In this document: positions 63,791 to 64,000 of the stretch, piece after piece | Numbering within the stretch: position 1 is the first letter of the stretch | Layout: each line of letters begins with the position of its first letter | NCBI GenBank assembly: GCA_012934845.2 | Contig: WNNJ02001841.1 | Span: 49,310-113,309 of the forward strand | Direction: 5' to 3' | Length of the DNA stretch: 64,000 bases | Origin: Pomphorhynchus laevis | Lineage: Eukaryota; Acanthocephala; Palaeacanthocephala; Echinorhynchida; Pomphorhynchidae | Program-made: the position numbers and the translations under genes | Notes under the pieces: model-generated | Seen by the model: only the letters and a program-made list of their open reading frames with translations | Database searches by the model: none | What the model was told of the DNA's origin: nothing

Positions 63791-64000
63791 ACAAATATAT
63801 AAATAATAAATAACTAAACAATTAAATAACAAAATTGTTTATTTATCAAAAATTATTAAAAATATAAATAATAAAACATAATTATATAATAATTAAATAT
63901 ATGAAATAAATAATTAAATAAATGCCAGCAAATTATTAAAATTATTTTTAATAAAATAAATTCATTTTTATAGTAAATTTATTCATTTTTAACTATTAAA
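63791..64000. other. AT-rich sequence
   Basis: Nothing recognised. Confidence 0.4.

Overview
This is AT-rich (roughly 70-75% A+T) animal nuclear DNA. It contains three recognisable host genes among many layers of retroelements. Introns of about 40-55 bp beside introns of 1-3 kb, together with Penelope-like elements (PLEs), hammerhead-bearing short repeats, CR1/Jockey-like LINEs and restriction-endonuclease-type LINEs, point to an invertebrate metazoan. The phylum cannot be fixed from this window. All pairings and alignments below were read by eye; nothing was computed.

Host genes. (1) An sds22/PPP1R7 orthologue on the minus strand has five exons between 4149 and 487 and runs off the left edge. 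(2) A DNAJC4-like J-protein on the minus strand (12379-9188) has four exons whose splicing rebuilds an HPD-containing J domain and a C-terminal membrane segment. (3) An intronless cis-prenyltransferase of the DHDDS family lies at 30255-31136 (+).

Repeat layout. 2.7-14.3 kb: short hammerhead-carrying repeats, a satellite dimer and an 890-bp direct repeat. 14.3-17.7 kb: two pyrimidine-rich LINE copies. 18.6-23.1 kb: LINE debris. 23.1-26.6 kb: a fossil Ty3/Gypsy element (-). 31.7-53 kb: a 13-bp minisatellite followed by a cluster of alternating endonuclease-type and restriction-endonuclease-type LINEs, split by a 3.5-kb inverted multimer of a 398-bp ribozyme repeat flanked by a 10-bp target duplication. 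55-64 kb: PLE and PLE-like fragments and a tRNA-like SINE.

Main result. Several short repeats carry the hammerhead core strings (GAAA, CTGATGA, UH cleavage site) in an order that normal type I, II or III hammerheads do not use. The GAAA strand comes first, then CTGATGA, then the cleavage strand. In three families with different sequences (6.3 kb, 7.05 kb on the minus strand, 45.8 kb) the same four helices form with different bases: stems I, II and III plus a fourth helix extending stem III. The CTGATGA strand then sits in the apical loop of an elongated helix III and must dock back on its base, either within one molecule (a pseudoknot) or between two. Element ends fall at the predicted cleavage site in two loci. 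The PLEs of the same window carry the ordinary CTGANGA-stem II-GAAA order, so both layouts coexist.
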